Assembly: GCA_022790855.1 (NCBI GenBank)
Contig: JAAVYA010000006.1
Location: 62,001 to 126,000, forward strand
Source of the DNA: Lachnospiraceae bacterium
Lineage (GTDB): Bacteria > Bacillota > Clostridia > Lachnospirales > Lachnospiraceae
Direction: 5' to 3'
Length of the DNA stretch: 64,000 nucleotides
Shown here piece after piece: positions 1 through 9,415 of the stretch (within the stretch, counting starts at the first letter, position 1; every line of letters begins with the position of its first letter). Under the pieces are notes generated by a model. That model was not told the origin of the DNA, did not search any database, and saw only the letters and a list, made by a program, of their open reading frames with translations. The position numbers were made by a program, and so were the translations under genes.

Positions 1-1908
1 CTGAGCCACATGTCCCATCTGAAGCTTTACAGTACCGGAAAATACATGATCATTGACAGCTCCACCAGACGGAACCTGGAGTTGGTGGAAACGCTCCGGG
101 AAAAACAGAAGCGGGGTTCCCTGCTGTGGGTGCTGGATAAAACAAAAACTGCCATGGGAGCCAGGATGCTGCGGAATTTTGTGGAACAGCCCTTAATAGA
201 GAAAAAAGAGATTGAAGAACGCCTGGACGCAATTGAAGAATTGAACGGCCAGTCCATGAACCGGGAAGAATTGCGGGAATACTTAACCCCTGTCTACGAT
301 ATGGAACGGCTGGTGAGCCGGGTCACCTACCAGACCGCCAACCCCAGGGATTTGATCGCATTTAAAAGCTCTCTGTCCATGCTTCCCCATATTAAGGCAG
401 TGCTGGGGGAATTTCATTGTAAAGAATTGAAGCAGATCCAGAAGGAGTTGGATCCTTTAGAAGACCTGTATCAGCTGATCGACGCTTCCATTCTGGAAGA
501 ACCGCCCATTTCCATCCGGGACGGCAATATTTTAAAAGAAGGCTTCCACGAAGAAGTAGACAAGCTGCGCCATGCCAAAACCGAAGGGAAAACCTGGCTG
601 ATGGAGCTGGAAACAAAAGAACGGGAGAAAACCGGAATCAAGAATCTCAGGATCAAATACAACAAAGTGTTCGGCTACTATCTGGAGGTGACCAATTCCT
701 ACCAAAACATGGTGCCGGATTACTATACCAGAAAGCAGACGCTGGCCAATGCAGAGCGTTATATCACCCCGGAATTAAAGGAACTGGAAGATATCATTCT
801 GGGAGCGGAAGACCGGCTGGTATCCCTGGAATACGAAATTTACCGGGAAGTACGGGAAAAAATTGCCGACCAGGTGCTGCGCATCCAGCAGACGGCCAAG
901 GCAGTGGCCAAAGCAGATGTATTTGCCGCCCTGGCAACGGTGGCCAAGCAGAACCATTTCTGCCGTCCCTCCATCAATGAAAAAGGCGTCGTTGACATCA
1001 AGGACGGGCGTCATCCCGTGGTGGAGCAGATGATCACCAACGATATGTTTATTGCCAACGATACGTATCTGGACAACGGCAAACAGCGGATTTCCATTAT
1101 TACAGGCCCCAATATGGCAGGAAAATCCACCTATATGCGTCAGACCGCCCTGATCGTGCTCATGGCCCAGATCGGAAGCTTTGTGCCCGCTGCAACGGCC
1201 AATATCGGGATTGTAGACCGGATTTTTACCAGGGTGGGAGCATCGGACGATCTGGCCTCGGGACAAAGTACCTTTATGGTGGAGATGACGGAAGTAGCCA
1301 ATATCTTAAGGAACGCCACCGCAAACAGCCTGCTGGTACTGGATGAAATCGGCCGGGGCACCAGCACCTTTGACGGGCTTTCCATTGCCTGGGCCGTGGT
1401 AGAGCATATCAGCAATCCAAAGCTTTTAGGGGCAAAAACCTTATTTGCCACCCATTACCACGAACTTACGGAGCTGGAAGGCAAGCTTGACAACGTACAT
1501 AATTACTGTATCGCCGTAAAAGAAAAAGGGGACGACATTGTATTTTTGCGAAAGATCGTAAAAGGAGGGGCGGACCGCAGCTACGGCATTCAGGTGGCCA
1601 AGCTGGCGGGAGTGCCTGAGAGCGTCATTGAACGGGCGAAAGCCATTGCCCAGGAACTCAGTGAAAACGATATTTCCGGCGTAGTCAGCAGCATTGCAAC
1701 GGAAGGGACGCTTTCTGTGCGGGAACCCCGAAAAAAGATGGACGAAGTGGATATGAGCCAGATTTCCCTTTTTGATACCGTAAAAGATGATGATATTATT
1801 GCAGAGATTACGGAAATTGACCTAAGCCGCCTCACCCCCATTGATGCATTAAACAAGCTTTACCAGATTCAGAGTAAAATTAAGAACCGATGGCAATATT
1901 CCGAATAG
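1..1908 (+). CDS. mutS: DNA mismatch repair ATPase MutS (5' end outside window)
   Basis: Frame is open to base 1; Walker A TGPNMAGKST, LVLDEIGRGTSTFDG and ATHYHEL motifs; followed by mutL. Confidence 0.97.
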   Translation: MSHMSHLKLYSTGKYMIIDSSTRRNLELVETLREKQKRGSLLWVLDKTKTAMGARMLRNFVEQPLIEKKEIEERLDAIEELNGQSMNREELREYLTPVYDMERLVSRVTYQTANPRDLIAFKSSLSMLPHIKAVLGEFHCKELKQIQKELDPLEDLYQLIDASILEEPPISIRDGNILKEGFHEEVDKLRHAKTEGKTWLMELETKEREKTGIKNLRIKYNKVFGYYLEVTNSYQNMVPDYYTRKQTLANAERYITPELKELEDIILGAEDRLVSLEYEIYREVREKIADQVLRIQQTAKAVAKADVFAALATVAKQNHFCRPSINEKGVVDIKDGRHPVVEQMITNDMFIANDTYLDNGKQRISIITGPNMAGKSTYMRQTALIVLMAQIGSFVPAATANIGIVDRIFTRVGASDDLASGQSTFMVEMTEVANILRNATANSLLVLDEIGRGTSTFDGLSIAWAVVEHISNPKLLGAKTLFATHYHELTELEGKLDNVHNYCIAVKEKGDDIVFLRKIVKGGADRSYGIQVAKLAGVPESVIERAKAIAQELSENDISGVVSSIATEGTLSVREPRKKMDEVDMSQISLFDTVKDDDIIAEITEIDLSRLTPIDALNKLYQIQSKIKNRWQYSE

Positions 1909-1952
1909 GAAGCTTTGCATGTTCCAAAAAGAATGCCAGGGAGGAAGTATAG

Positions 1953-3878
1953 ATGCCCAAAATAGAAGTATTGGATGATCAGACCATTGACAAAATTGCC
2001 GCCGGGGAGGTGATCGAACGCCCGGCTTCCGTTGTAAAAGAATTGGTGGAAAACGCCATTGACGCTCAGGCAACAGCCGTAACAGTAGAAATCAAAGAGG
2101 GAGGAATTTCCTTGATTCGGATTACCGATAACGGATACGGCATTCCCAAAGATCAGGTTCCCCTGGCTTTTTTGCGCCATTCCACCAGCAAAATACGAAG
2201 TGTGGAGGATCTTGTGACCGTATCCTCCTTAGGGTTTCGGGGGGAGGCCCTTTCCAGTATTGCGGCAGTTTCCCAGGTAGAGCTGATCACCAAGACCTCC
2301 CAGGAGCTTGGAGGCGTACGGTACGTAATAGAAGGAGGAAAAGAGCAGGGACTGGAAGAAATCGGAGCGCCGGAGGGCACCACCTTTTTGGTAAAAAACC
2401 TTTTTTACAATACCCCTGCAAGGCGGAAATTTTTAAAAACCCCCCAGACGGAGGCCGGATACATCAGCGACCTGATGTCCCATATGGCCCTTTCCCATCC
2501 GGAGATTTCCTTCAAATTCATTGTCAATCATCAGGTGAAGCTTCATACCTCCGGGGATTCCAGCCTGAAAGAAGTCATCTATCATATTTATGGCCGGGAG
2601 ATCGCCGCCAATCTGATTCCCTGTAAGCAGGAGGGCGACGGCTTTTCCATGGAAGGATTTTTGGGCAAACCTTTGATTTCCAGAGGAAACCGCAGTTTCG
2701 AGAATTATTTTATCAATGGACGGTATGTAAAAAGCAGCCTGATCGCAAAAAGCATTGAAGACGGCTATCAATCCTTTGTCATGCAGCACAAATATCCCTT
2801 TGTGGCGCTGCATTTCTCCATCCGGGGAGAATTATTGGATGTGAATGTCCATCCCTCAAAAATGGAACTGCGTTTTCGCAATCAGGAGGAGATTTATGAG
2901 ACTGTAAGCGCTGCCGTCCGGGAGGCCATTAACAGCAGCGAATTGGTCTATGAAGTCTCTCTGTCCCCCAAGGAAGAAGCGCCCCAAACCCTGAAAGAGC
3001 AGGAAAGGGCTGCCAGGAAGCTTCCGGAACCCTTTGAGAAACATAGGATAGAAGCGTTAAAGGCTTCCGTACAAAAGGACAGCCCTTATGAAAAAAAATA
3101 TCCCGAAAGAGAGAAAAAAACAGATACGGCCTATCAGCAGCAGGAGCTTTCACAGCTATTGGTAAAGGAAGAACCCTCTTCCTATCAGGCGAAATCCCTT
3201 ACAGATACGGCTATTGCAAAGGAGGATTTGGAACATACGGCCCCAAAGGTGCAGGAAGCATCCCCGCCTTCCTCCCGCCGCCTTTTGGATGAAGATTCCC
3301 TGAAATACCATGAGATCATCGGACAGTTATTTGATACGTACTGGCTGGTACAAATGGAGGATCATTTATATATTATCGACCAGCACGCAGCCCATGAAAA
3401 GGTGCTGTACGAACGCATGATGGCATCCTTAGAGTCCCGGGAATATACCTCCCAGGCCATATTCCCGCCCCTTCTGTTATCCTTGTCCATGCAGGAGGAA
3501 GCGCTTCTTACAAAATACCGGGAATATTTTGAACAAATCGGCTATGTCATCGAGCACTTTGGGGGAAAGGAATACGCTGTGACTGGTGTGCCCGCCAACC
3601 TGATGGGAATCAACGAACAGACATTGTTCATAGAAATGTTGGACAGCCTAATGCAGCTAAAGGGGCAAGAGACGCCCCAAAGGATTCTGGAAAAAGTGGC
3701 CTCTATGTCCTGCAAAGCGGCGGTGAAAGGAAATCAACGCTTATCCCGTCAGGAAATAGAAGCGCTGATCAAAGAACTTTTGACCCTTGAGAACCCCTAC
3801 CATTGTCCTCACGGACGTCCCACCATTATTTCTATGACAAAATATGAACTGGAAAAAAAGTTTAAGCGGGTGTTATAA
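1953..3878 (+). CDS. mutL: DNA mismatch repair protein MutL
   Basis: GHKL ATPase motifs (KIAAGEVIERPASVVKELVENAIDA, GFRGEAL); C-terminal QHAAHE and CPHGRP. Confidence 0.97.
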   Translation: MPKIEVLDDQTIDKIAAGEVIERPASVVKELVENAIDAQATAVTVEIKEGGISLIRITDNGYGIPKDQVPLAFLRHSTSKIRSVEDLVTVSSLGFRGEALSSIAAVSQVELITKTSQELGGVRYVIEGGKEQGLEEIGAPEGTTFLVKNLFYNTPARRKFLKTPQTEAGYISDLMSHMALSHPEISFKFIVNHQVKLHTSGDSSLKEVIYHIYGREIAANLIPCKQEGDGFSMEGFLGKPLISRGNRSFENYFINGRYVKSSLIAKSIEDGYQSFVMQHKYPFVALHFSIRGELLDVNVHPSKMELRFRNQEEIYETVSAAVREAINSSELVYEVSLSPKEEAPQTLKEQERAARKLPEPFEKHRIEALKASVQKDSPYEKKYPEREKKTDTAYQQQELSQLLVKEEPSSYQAKSLTDTAIAKEDLEHTAPKVQEASPPSSRRLLDEDSLKYHEIIGQLFDTYWLVQMEDHLYIIDQHAAHEKVLYERMMASLESREYTSQAIFPPLLLSLSMQEEALLTKYREYFEQIGYVIEHFGGKEYAVTGVPANLMGINEQTLFIEMLDSLMQLKGQETPQRILEKVASMSCKAAVKGNQRLSRQEIEALIKELLTLENPYHCPHGRPTIISMTKYELEKKFKRVL

Positions 3879-4828
3879 TGAAAAAGCCATTGATTATTTT
3901 AACAGGGCCTACGGCAGTGGGCAAAACAAAGCTTTCCCTCTCTCTGGCCAAAGACGTAAAAGGTTCCGTCATTTCGGCGGACTCCATGCAGGTATACCGG
4001 GGCATGGATATCGGCTCCGCCAAAATCAAACCGGAGCAAATGCAGGGGATTCCCCATTACTTGATAGACACCATAGACCCCAGGGAAGAATTTCACGTGG
4101 CCCGGTTCCAGGAGATGGCAAAGGAGGCCATGGAGGAAATTTACGAAATGGGCCGGATCCCCATTTTGACAGGCGGAACCGGGTTTTATATTCAGGCGGT
4201 TTTGTATGATATTGATTTTACAAAGGAAGAAGAGGATACCTCGTACCGGAGCGAGCTGGAAGCCTTGGCAAAAGAACAGGGAGCGGACGCCCTCCACGGC
4301 CTGCTTCGGCAAGTGGATGAAGAAGCGGCAAAAAGTATCCATGCAAACAATGTAAAACGGGTCATCCGTGCCCTGGAATACCACCATCTTACCGGACAGA
4401 AAATTTCGGAGCACAACAGGCAGCAGAGGCAAAAGGAATCACCTTATGCTTTTTGCTACTTTGTCCTCAGCGACCGGCGGGATAAGCTGTACCGTGCCAT
4501 CAATTTCAGAGTGGACCAGATGATGGAAGAAGGGCTTCTGGAAGAAGTAAAAGCCTTGCAACAAGCCGGGCTTTCCAGAAATATGGTATCCATGCAGGGA
4601 CTGGGGTATAAAGAACTGCTTTCTTATCTGGAGGGAGAGCGGACATTGGAGGAAGCTGTTTCTCTGATCAAACAGGACACCAGGCACTTTGCCAAACGCC
4701 AGCTCACTTGGTTTCGCCGGGAACGGGACGTCATCTGGCTGGATAAGCAGGAATTTGGATATGACCACCATAAAATACTGGACTATATGAAACAAAAAAT
4801 GACAGAAGCCGGAATAAACTTACCATAG
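3878..4828 (+). CDS. miaA: tRNA dimethylallyltransferase MiaA
   Basis: GPTAVGKTKLS P-loop, SADSMQVYRGMDIGSAK, TGGTGFY; ATG overlaps the mutL stop. Confidence 0.97.
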   Translation: MKKPLIILTGPTAVGKTKLSLSLAKDVKGSVISADSMQVYRGMDIGSAKIKPEQMQGIPHYLIDTIDPREEFHVARFQEMAKEAMEEIYEMGRIPILTGGTGFYIQAVLYDIDFTKEEEDTSYRSELEALAKEQGADALHGLLRQVDEEAAKSIHANNVKRVIRALEYHHLTGQKISEHNRQQRQKESPYAFCYFVLSDRRDKLYRAINFRVDQMMEEGLLEEVKALQQAGLSRNMVSMQGLGYKELLSYLEGERTLEEAVSLIKQDTRHFAKRQLTWFRRERDVIWLDKQEFGYDHHKILDYMKQKMTEAGINLP

Positions 4829-4836
4829 AATAACAG

Positions 4837-4863
4837 TATGTCTGGAAATTCCGGCCGGACATA
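4837..4863 (+). repeat. Inverted repeat between miaA and the PLP enzyme gene
   Basis: tatgtctgg / ccggacata, 9-bp arms with one mismatch, 9-nt loop. Confidence 0.5.
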
Positions 4864-4882
4864 TGCCGAAAAGAGGAGAAGT

Positions 4883-6157
4883 ATGAAACAGATTTATAAG
4901 GAACTGGGAATTGACGAACCCATATATTTACTGGGGAAAGAAGTGGCGCAGAAACTGGATGGGCGGTTTGAAGAAATTGACAAAACGGCAGAATTCAATC
5001 AACTGAAGGTCCTTGGGGCAATGCAGAAACACCGTGTCAGCGCCGAATGCTTTATGGCGACCAATGGTTATGGCTATAACGACTTAGGAAGAGATACGCT
5101 GGAAGAAGTTTATGCAAGCTGCTTTCGGGCAGAAGCGGCTCTGGTGCGCCCTCAGATCACCTGCGGCACCCATGCCCTGGCCCTGGCGCTTATGTCCAAT
5201 TTACGGCCGGGAGACGAGCTTCTCTCCCCGGTGGGAAAACCCTACGATACTTTAGAGGAAGTGATCGGCATAAGGCCCTCCAGAGGCTCTTTGGCAGAAT
5301 ACGGCATTACGTACCGTCAGGTAGATCTTCTTCCGGACGGAGGGTTCGACTATGAAAATATCAAAGCCGCTGTCAATGAGAAAACAAAATTAGTGACCAT
5401 ACAGCGTTCCAAAGGCTATCAGGCCAGGCCCACCCTTTCTGTAGCGCGGATAGAAGAACTCATCGCTTTTGTGAAAAAAATAAAGCCGGATGTGCTGGTA
5501 ATGGTAGACAACTGCTATGGAGAGTTTGTAGAATCAAAAGAGCCTTCAGAAACAGGAGCGGATATGATGGTGGGCTCCCTCATTAAGAATCCCGGAGGAG
5601 GATTGGCGCCAATCGGCGGTTACATTGTCGGCAAAAAGGAATGCATCGAAAACGCCGCCTGCCGGCTGACCTCCCCGGGGCTGGGCAAAGAAGTGGGGGC
5701 TTCCTTAGGAGTGATCCAGTCTTTTTACCAGGGATTGTTCTTGGCGCCTACCGTAACGGCCGCAGCTTTAAAAGGAGCGGTTTTCGCCGCGAATCTTTAT
5801 GAAAAGCTGGGATTTCCTGTGATCCCTAACGGAACGGAATCCCGCCACGACATTATCCAGGCCGTGACCCTCCATTCCCCGGAAGCGTTGATCGCTTTTT
5901 GCAAGGGAATCCAGGCGGCAGCTCCGGTGGACAGCCATGTGACGCCAGAACCCTGGGATATGCCAGGCTATGACAGCCCGGTGATTATGGCGGCGGGAGC
6001 GTTTGTGCAAGGTTCCTCCATCGAACTCAGCGCCGACGGCCCTCTGAAGCCTCCCTATACGGCCTTTTTCCAGGGCGGCCTTACCTGGTATCATGCAAAG
6101 CTTGGAATTTTAATGTCTCTTCAAAAACTCTGGGAAGCAGGACTGGTGCAACTGTAG
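4883..6157 (+). CDS. PLP-dependent aluminium-resistance / methionine gamma-lyase-like family protein (YnbB-like)
   Basis: GTHALALAL, VDNCYGEFVE, GSLIKNPGGG PLP-lysine region; start chosen at ATG after gaggagaag. Confidence 0.85.
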   Translation: MKQIYKELGIDEPIYLLGKEVAQKLDGRFEEIDKTAEFNQLKVLGAMQKHRVSAECFMATNGYGYNDLGRDTLEEVYASCFRAEAALVRPQITCGTHALALALMSNLRPGDELLSPVGKPYDTLEEVIGIRPSRGSLAEYGITYRQVDLLPDGGFDYENIKAAVNEKTKLVTIQRSKGYQARPTLSVARIEELIAFVKKIKPDVLVMVDNCYGEFVESKEPSETGADMMVGSLIKNPGGGLAPIGGYIVGKKECIENAACRLTSPGLGKEVGASLGVIQSFYQGLFLAPTVTAAALKGAVFAANLYEKLGFPVIPNGTESRHDIIQAVTLHSPEALIAFCKGIQAAAPVDSHVTPEPWDMPGYDSPVIMAAGAFVQGSSIELSADGPLKPPYTAFFQGGLTWYHAKLGILMSLQKLWEAGLVQL

Positions 6158-6219
6158 CGGCTGTCATTTTATTTACAAAAAATTAAGAATTAAAAGCGTG
6201 TACATCCCTGTCCACATGT

Positions 6220-6248
6220 GCTAGAATAAAATGTAAAACTTTTTCCTT
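6220..6248 (+). promoter_or_regulatory. Candidate sigma-A promoter upstream of radC/mre operon
   Basis: TGTACA-N17-TAGAAT read just upstream of radC; coordinates approximate. Confidence 0.4.
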
Positions 6249-6290
6249 GTGGTTGAGGCCGCTAACATGCGGAGAGTGGAAAGGAAAAGT

Positions 6291-6983
6291 ATGTACAACC
6301 ATTACACAATGAAGGAACTGCCAGAATCCGAACTGCCCTACGAGAAATACCTTCAGATCGGGACAGCAGGACTTTCCGACGCGGATCTGCTGGCAATCAT
6401 CCTGCGCTGCGGGAGCAAAAAGCTTTCCGCCTTGCAGCTGGCCCGGGAAGTACTGTGCCGAAAGCAAAAAAGCCTGCTGAACCTGCACCAGATGTCCGTG
6501 GACGAGCTTATGGACATTCCGGGAATCGGGAAAGTGAAAGCGATTCAGCTAAAATGCATTGCGGAGCTGTCCAAACGGATGGCCGCCATGCCGTACCGAA
6601 AGAACATACAGCTGAACCGGCCGGATACGATTGCCGCCTATTATATGGAGAAACTGCGGCATGAGACGAAAGAGGAATTGTTAATCGTCATGTTTGATGT
6701 GAAGAACCATTTTTTGGAGGACGAAGTTTTATCCATTGGCACTGTAAACGCTTCCTTAGTATCTCCCCGGGAGATTTTTCTGAGAGCGTTAAAGAGCCAG
6801 GCTGTCAATATTATTCTCCTGCACAATCATCCCAGCGGAGACCCGGGTCCCAGCCATGAGGATATCAAAGCTACGCTGCAGGTGGCTGAATGCGGAAAGA
6901 TGCTGGGGATCACATTGGCGGATCACATAATCATCGGCGACCACCAATATATCAGCTTTAGAGAAAAGGGAATGTTGAACTGA
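6291..6983 (+). CDS. radC: RadC family (JAB/MPN) protein
   Basis: HNHPSGDPGPSHED metal-binding motif; HhH-like IPGIGKVKA; located upstream of mreB. Confidence 0.93.
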   Translation: MYNHYTMKELPESELPYEKYLQIGTAGLSDADLLAIILRCGSKKLSALQLAREVLCRKQKSLLNLHQMSVDELMDIPGIGKVKAIQLKCIAELSKRMAAMPYRKNIQLNRPDTIAAYYMEKLRHETKEELLIVMFDVKNHFLEDEVLSIGTVNASLVSPREIFLRALKSQAVNIILLHNHPSGDPGPSHEDIKATLQVAECGKMLGITLADHIIIGDHQYISFREKGMLN

Positions 6984-6996
6984 AAGGAACAAGGAT

Positions 6997-8016
6997 ATGT
7001 CAAATAACGTATACGGAATTGATTTGGGGACCTGTAACCTTAAAGTTTTCTGCAAGGCTACGGGAAAAGTGATTAACGAGAAGAATACGATTGCTATCGT
7101 CAATAAGAACCAGCTTTATGCCTTTGGCAACGATGCATATGCAATGTATGAGAAAGCGCCGGAATCCATCCAGGTATCCTTTCCGGTGGTAAGCGGCGTA
7201 ATTGCCGATTATAACAACATGCAGACCATGATCTGTGAGATCCTGGAAAAACATATGAGAAGCCATATCAAGGGCGCGGAATTTATTGTAGCGGTACCTA
7301 CGGATATTACGGAAGTAGAGAAAAAAGCGTTTTTTGACCTGTTCTATAAGAGCCGGTTCAAACCCAAAAACGTGCTTCTCTGTGAGAAACCTATTGCAGA
7401 TGCGGTGGGACTGGATTTGGATGTAAATTCCCCCACAGGATATATGATCGTAAATATGGGAGCCGACACCACAGAGATTTCCGTAATTTCCCTGGGCGGC
7501 CTGGTGTTGAGCGAGCTTCTGCACTTCGGCGGAAAGCGGCTGGATGAATCTATTATGAGCCATTTGAGACGGAATTACAGTCTGCTCATCGGAGAGAAGA
7601 CCGCCAGTTTTTTAAAGGAAGAATTGGGCTGCGCCCTGCCGGATGTGGAAGAAAAATCCTCGGTCATTGTGGGACGTGATGTGGTAAGCGGCCTTCCCAT
7701 TGAGATGGAGGTTTCTGCGGAAATGGTATACGAGGCCATCAAAGAGAACTTAAACAGTATCTGCACCTCCATCAAAATGATCCTGGAGCGGACGCCTCCA
7801 GAGCTGGCGAGGGACATTATCCATTCCGGCATATATCTTACCGGAGGAGCGTCAAAAATTTCCCGTTTGGACGAGCTGTTTTCCCAAATCACCAATATTC
7901 GGGTAAATACGTGTGAATCCCCGGAGGAGAGCGCCGTAAGGGGATTAAACAAAATCGTGTCCGAAGAGCAATATAAGAAGCTGGCCTTCAGCATGAAAAC
8001 GATAATATTCAGATAG
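6997..8016 (+). CDS. mreB: Rod shape-determining protein MreB
   Basis: GIDLGTCNLKVF phosphate 1 motif, VNMGADTTEISVISLGG, LTGGASKI; followed by mreC/mreD. Confidence 0.93.
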   Translation: MSNNVYGIDLGTCNLKVFCKATGKVINEKNTIAIVNKNQLYAFGNDAYAMYEKAPESIQVSFPVVSGVIADYNNMQTMICEILEKHMRSHIKGAEFIVAVPTDITEVEKKAFFDLFYKSRFKPKNVLLCEKPIADAVGLDLDVNSPTGYMIVNMGADTTEISVISLGGLVLSELLHFGGKRLDESIMSHLRRNYSLLIGEKTASFLKEELGCALPDVEEKSSVIVGRDVVSGLPIEMEVSAEMVYEAIKENLNSICTSIKMILERTPPELARDIIHSGIYLTGGASKISRLDELFSQITNIRVNTCESPEESAVRGLNKIVSEEQYKKLAFSMKTIIFR

Positions 8017-8027
8017 AGGTTATAACA

Positions 8028-8888
8028 TTGAGAGTAAAGCGCAAGCCAAAACATACGATGCCTACAAAATATATACTGCTGATCCTGACTTGCCTGTGCG
8101 TTGTCCTGTTGTTTGTCAGCTTTACGCTGAACATATCGGGAGGCCCCTTAAACACGGCGGCGGGATACGTATTTGTCCCTATGCAAAAGGGGATCAACGC
8201 CATAGGCACATGGTTTTCCGATAAAGCGGATAATCTGAAATCCCTACAGGCGGTTATGAAGGAAAATGAAGAATTGAAAGCCCAGGTGGATGCGCTGACT
8301 ACGGATTTGAATACCATCAAGCTGGAGCAGTATGAATTAGACAATCTGCGGGAGCTTTTAGAACTTGACAAACGCTATCCCAGTTACGAAAAAGTAGGCG
8401 CCCGGGTCATCAGCAAAGACGGGGGCAACTGGTTTTCCACATTTCTGATTGACAAAGGAAGCAAGGACGGCATTGAGAAAGATATGAATGTACTGGCCGG
8501 AAGCGGCTTGGCAGGCATTATCATTGACGTGGGTCCTAATTTTGCGAAAGTCCGGGCTGTGATCGACGACTCCAGCAATATCAGCGGCGCCACCCTGTCC
8601 ACGACGGATTACTGCATTGTCAACGGCAATCTTCAGACCATGAATGAAAACAGAGTCATTGAATTCAGCGGCTTGAAAATCGGAGAGGATACCGTGGAAG
8701 CAGGAGAACAGATTGTTACTTCCAATATCAGCGATAGATATCTCCCGGGGATTTTGATCGGTTATATCCAGCAGATTGACAGGGATCCCAATAACCTGAC
8801 CAGCTCCGGGACGCTTACCCCGGCTGTGGATTTTGAACATTTGGAAGAAGTGCTGGTAATTCTGGAGAAGAAGCAGGTAGGAAAGTAG
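8028..8888 (+). CDS. mreC: Rod shape-determining protein MreC
   Basis: N-terminal TM, coiled coil, VISKDGGNWFSTFLIDKGSKDGIEKDM; TTG start. Confidence 0.93.
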   Translation: MRVKRKPKHTMPTKYILLILTCLCVVLLFVSFTLNISGGPLNTAAGYVFVPMQKGINAIGTWFSDKADNLKSLQAVMKENEELKAQVDALTTDLNTIKLEQYELDNLRELLELDKRYPSYEKVGARVISKDGGNWFSTFLIDKGSKDGIEKDMNVLAGSGLAGIIIDVGPNFAKVRAVIDDSSNISGATLSTTDYCIVNGNLQTMNENRVIEFSGLKIGEDTVEAGEQIVTSNISDRYLPGILIGYIQQIDRDPNNLTSSGTLTPAVDFEHLEEVLVILEKKQVGK

Positions 8889-8896
8889 GAATCCAT

Positions 8897-9415
8897 ATGA
8901 GACGTAAAATCACAGTTTTTCTTATTATAGTCATTTGCTTTTTGCTCCAGAGCACCTTGTTCCAGGCATGGTCTTTGGCTTCTGTCTCTCCAAACCTCCT
9001 GGTGGTAGTCACATCCGCCTTTGGATTTATGCGGGGACGGAAGGAAGGCATGTGGATCGGTTTTTTCAGCGGACTGCTTTTGGACATTTTTTTCGGGAAC
9101 GTGCTGGGCTTTTATGCACTGGTATGCATGTATATCGGATATGTCAACGGCTTTTTCCGAAAACGGTTTTTCCCCGAGGATATTAAGCTTCCGATCATAC
9201 TGATTTCCGTCAGCGACCTGGCATATAATTTACTGGTATATTTGTTCCTCTTCCTTTTAAGGAGCAGGTTCCGGATTTTTTACTATTTTGTCCATATTAT
9301 GCTGCCGGAACTGATCTATACCATAGGCGTTACTGTGTTTTTGTATTTTATCCTGCTGAAGATCAATCAAAAGTTAGAAGCAGTGGAACGAAGGAGTGCA
9401 AGTAAATTTGTTTGA
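8897..9415 (+). CDS. mreD: Rod shape-determining protein MreD
   Basis: Polytopic ~170-aa membrane protein between mreC and PBP2. Confidence 0.88.
   Translation: MRRKITVFLIIVICFLLQSTLFQAWSLASVSPNLLVVVTSAFGFMRGRKEGMWIGFFSGLLLDIFFGNVLGFYALVCMYIGYVNGFFRKRFFPEDIKLPIILISVSDLAYNLLVYLFLFLLRSRFRIFYYFVHIMLPELIYTIGVTVFLYFILLKINQKLEAVERRSASKFV

Noticed and set aside
775-1266. 163-aa minus-strand ORF inside mutS
   Set aside because: Fully antisense to a strongly coding conserved gene; no SD or family motifs.
3844-4209. 121-aa plus-strand ORF at the mutL/miaA junction
   Set aside because: Different frame within miaA; composition typical of frameshifted coding sequence.
7000-7563. 187-aa minus-strand ORF inside mreB
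   Set aside because: Antisense shadow ORF of mreB.
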